Under the pieces are notes generated by a model. The model was not told the origin of the DNA and made no database searches. It was given only the letters and a program-made list of their open reading frames with translations. A stretch of DNA of 7,958 nucleotides from an uncultured Bifidobacterium sp. (GTDB lineage Bacteria; Actinomycetota; Actinomycetes; Actinomycetales; Bifidobacteriaceae), in contig CALNAE010000244.1 in assembly GCA_937874315.1 (NCBI GenBank), forward strand, positions 1 to 7,958. Reading direction: 5' to 3'. Below, in pieces: positions 6,300-7,958 of this stretch. Numbering within the stretch: position 1 is the stretch's first letter; every line of letters starts with the position of its first letter. The translations under genes were made by a program, and so were the position numbers.

Positions 6300-6803
6300 A
6301 TGAATGCCATGGAAGCCGGCGAATTGCCGAATCCCGATCCGCACGGTACAAAGCGCAAGACTGCGGATACGGAGCGAATCGACGCGATTGATCAGTCGAT
6401 TCTGAACGCCTTGGAACACGATGGACGGGCGACGCTGTCATACCTTTCCAGGATCTCGGGACTATCGGTTTCGGCTGTGCAGTCGCGCGTCCAGAAACTG
6501 GAGCGTCGCGGCATCATCAAACGTTACCGTGCGGTGGTGGATGATGAGCTGCGCGGGTTGCCGATTCGTGCTTTCGTGTCGGTCACGCCGTTGGATTACA
6601 GCGTAGAATCGGAGATTCCGACGCGGTTGCAATCGCTCGACGGTGTGATGTCCTGTTATTCGATCGCCGGAGCGCCGAGTTTCATGCTGGTGGTGCGTGC
6701 CGCCTCGCCGGGTGCCTTGGAGGAGTTGCTCAATCTCATTCATCGCACTGTGCCGGTGAATACGGAGACCACCCTGATTCTGCAGACCTATTTCGAACGG
6801 TGA
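6300..6803 (+). CDS. Lrp/AsnC-family transcriptional regulator
   Basis: 167 residues. After a polar N-terminal tail of about 25 residues comes the AsnC-type winged helix-turn-helix at about 28-81: DAIDQSILNALEHDGRATLSYLSRISG, then the recognition part LSVSAVQSRVQKLERRGIIKRYRAVVD. The RAM ligand-binding/oligomerisation domain spans about 88-167, ending in the typical strand TETTLILQTYF. The RAM loop reads IAGAPSFMLVV (122-132), where many relatives have G-x-Y/W-D, so effector binding may differ. Such proteins form dimers to octamers and sense amino acids. ATG at 6300 is preceded by GAGGGGAG (6288-6295). The gene stands alone, head-to-head with the aminotransferase, and probably regulates it and itself (inference from arrangement). 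Confidence 0.93.
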   Translation: MNAMEAGELPNPDPHGTKRKTADTERIDAIDQSILNALEHDGRATLSYLSRISGLSVSAVQSRVQKLERRGIIKRYRAVVDDELRGLPIRAFVSVTPLDYSVESEIPTRLQSLDGVMSCYSIAGAPSFMLVVRAASPGALEELLNLIHRTVPVNTETTLILQTYFER

Positions 6804-6841
6804 CGGAAACGGCAATGAGATGGGTGATGAGACGTGTGATG

Positions 6842-6870
6842 AGACAGAATCTATGAGATTGGTGTCTTTA
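6842..6870 (+). terminator. Probable intrinsic terminator of the Lrp-like gene
   Basis: The stem is AGACA (6842-6846) with TGTCT (6863-6867) plus AATCT (6848-6852) with AGATT (6856-6860), interrupted by a small G/GG internal loop, with apical loop ATG. It is followed by a T-rich tail TTATATG. It lies 38 nt after the stop codon. The stem is AT-rich, so strength is moderate. Confidence 0.5.
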
Positions 6871-6959
6871 TATGTGGATCGTGCCTGTTGATGACCACCC
6901 TGGAATCCTGTCTAACCATGCGACATAAGGCGCGCTTTGATGGAACGCGTTTCTATGGC

Positions 6960-7012
6960 GCGCGTGCATGATTGGGATATGCCTTCGACGACGCTTGCGC
7001 GTGCATGATTGG
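6960..7012. repeat. 16-bp exact direct repeat upstream of chorismate mutase
   Basis: GCGCGTGCATGATTGG occurs at 6960-6975 and 6997-7012, a 37-bp period. The two copies precede the palindrome at 7028. They could be paired binding sites for a regulator, or remnants of a local duplication. Confidence 0.8.
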
Positions 7013-7027
7013 TACTTAGCCTCGGCA

Positions 7028-7043
7028 ATGCCTGCGCAGGCAT
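7028..7043. promoter_or_regulatory. Perfect 16-bp palindrome, operator candidate
   Basis: ATGCCTGC/GCAGGCAT is perfectly self-complementary with no spacer. It sits 94 bp before the chorismate mutase start. A loop-less palindrome fits a dimeric protein site better than an RNA hairpin. The regulator is unknown. Confidence 0.45.
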
Positions 7044-7124
7044 GGCTGGACGCGCGCGTAGAGGGCCGGCGTTTGGAAATCGGAGCGCGTGAGAAATTGG
7101 GTCTGGTAGGACGCGGGCGGGCAC

Positions 7125-7130
7125 TAGAGT
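7125..7130 (+). promoter_or_regulatory. Possible -10 box for a leaderless chorismate mutase mRNA
   Basis: TAGAGT ends 7 nt before ATG 7138, so transcription would begin at or next to the A of the start codon. No good Shine-Dalgarno sequence precedes this ATG, which agrees with leaderless translation, common in actinobacteria. No good -35 was seen at the usual distance. Confidence 0.3.
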
Positions 7131-7137
7131 GGTCGTC

Positions 7138-7560
7138 ATGAGTGACAACGAATCGCAAGGAAATCGAGAGACCCCGGATCGGGGTTCCTCCGACGACGGG
7201 CATCACTGGTCAGGCACCATCATCGATGCGGTGCAGGCACGGGCGCATCCCGAAACGGCGGATGACATTGATCATATCGAGTCTTTGCGCCGTTCCGTCG
7301 ACGCCTTAGACGCTGAAATGATTACTCTGCTAGCCGAACGATTCCGTGTGACGGACGCCATCGGACGATTGAAGGCCAACGCTGGTTTCGCGCCCGAGGA
7401 CGAACAGCGCGAACGAGAACAGGCTCAACGATTGCGGCGACTGGCGCAGGAGTGCGGTCTCGATGGCGGCATTGCGCGCGGATATCTGCTGTTCGTGGTC
7501 GATGAGGCGAAGCGTCGTCATGAGCGGATTTCTGCCGCCGAAGGCTCACGGCGCGAGTGA
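7138..7560 (+). CDS. Chorismate mutase, AroQ type, monofunctional
   Basis: 140 residues. It converts chorismate to prephenate, the branch step to phenylalanine and tyrosine, in the cytosol. A polar tail of about 42 residues precedes the all-helical AroQ domain (about 43-131). Aligned by eye with the E. coli P-protein mutase domain, key residues are kept: R51 (R11), R68 (R28), K79 (K39), D88 (D48), R91 and E92 (R51, E52). The last-helix positions differ: where E. coli has S84 and catalytic Q88, the likely matches are A124 and H128 in VDEAKRRHERI. No prephenate dehydratase or dehydrogenase domain is attached. ATG 7138 is preferred over GTG 7129, which overlaps the -10-like box. The gene end overlaps the start of an 18-bp tandem array. 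Neighbouring aminotransferase and Lrp-like genes make an amino-acid role for the locus plausible. Confidence 0.85.
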   Translation: MSDNESQGNRETPDRGSSDDGHHWSGTIIDAVQARAHPETADDIDHIESLRRSVDALDAEMITLLAERFRVTDAIGRLKANAGFAPEDEQREREQAQRLRRLAQECGLDGGIARGYLLFVVDEAKRRHERISAAEGSRRE

Positions 7561-7860
7561 GAGTTGCGGAACAAGCGGGGTTCTTAGTCTGAGTGGGATT
7601 CTCGAACTGGGTGAGATCCGTGACGTGAGTGGGATTCTCAACGTGAATGGTGTCTGTGGCGTCGATGAAGTCTCCAACACGAGTGAGATCGACTGCCAGA
7701 GGGTGATCTCTTATCGAAAGGGGAGCACGTGAGTGAAATTCCCGATACGAGTGGTATTCCCAAGCCGAGTGAATCCGTACCGTGAATTCCGAGTGAAACC
7801 TCTGACCTGAGTAGAGCCTCTGACCTAAGAGGAATCCGCGACGTGAGGGAAAGCTGCGCG
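7553..7860 (+). repeat. Degenerate 18-bp tandem array, about 16 units
   Basis: Units of 18 bp with consensus near CTG AGT GRG ATT CYC GAC run from inside the last codons of chorismate mutase. Nine units run in register over 7553-7714, followed by a 14-bp break (7715-7728). Three units follow at 7729-7782, then a 6-bp insertion, then four units at 7789-7860. AG opens the second codon in 13 of 16 units, and G opens the third codon in 15 of 16. Read in this register the units give hexapeptides such as LSGILE, VSGILN, VSEIPD, TSGIPK and LRGIRD. The first block is open to TGA 7730; the second block is in another frame and meets TGA at 7783. No similar array is known to me. Confidence 0.75.
7717..7725 (+). 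promoter_or_regulatory. Shine-Dalgarno-like sequence inside the array break
   Basis: AAAGGGGAG lies 3 nt before GTG 7729, which overlaps the TGA (7730-7732) ending the first array block, a coupling-like GTGA arrangement. The ORF it would start is only 18 codons (7729-7785), so a gene is not claimed. Confidence 0.25.
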
Positions 7861-7958
7861 AACCATCCTCGTGAGATGCATCAACTTCCCTGGCTGTGAT
7901 CCTAGTCGGATTCGTCGATACAGATACAGCAGGGGCTCTGCACGCTGTTTGCGCGTGC
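7861..7958. other. Window end, no supportable gene
   Basis: After the array the sequence carries no convincing gene. A GTG at 7896 opens a frame that runs off the window for 21 codons, but has no ribosome binding site. GCACGC (7940-7945) and GCGTGC (7953-7958) form a 6-bp hairpin cut by the window edge. Confidence 0.4.

Larger units (their letters stand above)
6804..7137. other. Spacer between the Lrp-like gene and chorismate mutase
   Basis: 334 bp without a supportable gene. It holds a 12-bp-period duplication (GTGATGAGAC at 6824-6833 and 6836-6845), a terminator candidate (6842-6870), a 16-bp direct repeat (6960-6975 and 6997-7012), and a perfect 16-bp palindrome (7028-7043). GC-rich CGCG-containing words are frequent around 6930-7065. 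Confidence 0.55.

Noticed and set aside
5879..6358. 159-codon minus-strand frame in the divergent spacer
   Set aside because: It overlaps the start of the Lrp-like gene and covers the AT-rich operator-like patch and the inverted repeats; no domain or RBS seen.
6868..7206. 112-codon minus-strand frame before chorismate mutase
   Set aside because: It spans the 16-bp repeats and palindrome and overlaps the chorismate mutase start; Arg/Pro/Ser-rich, low-quality composition typical of shadow frames.
7575..7606. tRNA-like T-arm wording (GGGATTCTCGAAC) in the array
   Set aside because: No acceptor, D or anticodon stems could be placed around it, and the same words recur every 18 bp as part of the array.
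7553..7860. CRISPR array reading of the 18-bp repeats
   Set aside because: Units are directly adjacent and degenerate, with no unique spacers of constant length and no cas genes.
7896..7958. Partial gene running off the window end
   Set aside because: Only 21 codons from a GTG with no ribosome binding site; too short to judge.

Overview
The window looks like chromosomal DNA from a moderately high-GC actinobacterium, most likely Bifidobacteriaceae. This rests on the actinobacterial form of Rho with a long Arg/Asp-rich N-terminal insertion, GC-rich third codon positions, the use of GTG starts, and the family make-up of the genes. The genus is an inference; no rRNA or tRNA marker is present.

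Layout: (1) 81-1712 (+) is a FAD-dependent oxidoreductase of the amine-oxidase / UDP-galactopyranose-mutase-like superfamily with a strong RBS. (2) 1713-2094 is a spacer and probable rho leader with a perfect 18-bp stem hairpin that lacks a U-tract. (3) 2095-4188 (+) is rho, the transcription termination factor. (4) 4189-4493 is a convergent spacer with a rho terminator candidate and several short tandem repeats. (5) 4494-5831 (-) is a fold-type I PLP aminotransferase with an unusual Asp-rich insertion. (6) 5832-6299 is a divergent regulatory spacer. It holds an AT-rich cluster of dyads next to the aminotransferase, a pair of inverted 12-bp repeats that could bound a small MITE-like element, and a doubtful 57-residue ORF. 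(7) 6300-6803 (+) is an Lrp/AsnC-family regulator. (8) 6804-7137 is a spacer with a terminator candidate, a 16-bp direct repeat and a perfect 16-bp palindrome. (9) 7138-7560 (+) is a monofunctional AroQ-type chorismate mutase, possibly translated leaderless. (10) 7553-7860 is a degenerate 18-bp tandem array of about 16 units that starts inside the last codons of the chorismate mutase. The end of the window has no gene that can be supported.

How the genes may work together: the divergent Lrp-like regulator and aminotransferase form a classic regulator/target pair. With chorismate mutase next door, a link to aromatic or other amino-acid metabolism is plausible but not proven. The oxidoreductase and rho appear to be independent transcription units.

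No complete new defence or mobile system is visible. The most unusual signal is the 18-bp array after the chorismate mutase. Its units read as a hexapeptide repeat with conservative changes, but the frame is broken once and stopped once, so it may be a decaying or rapidly changing coding repeat.
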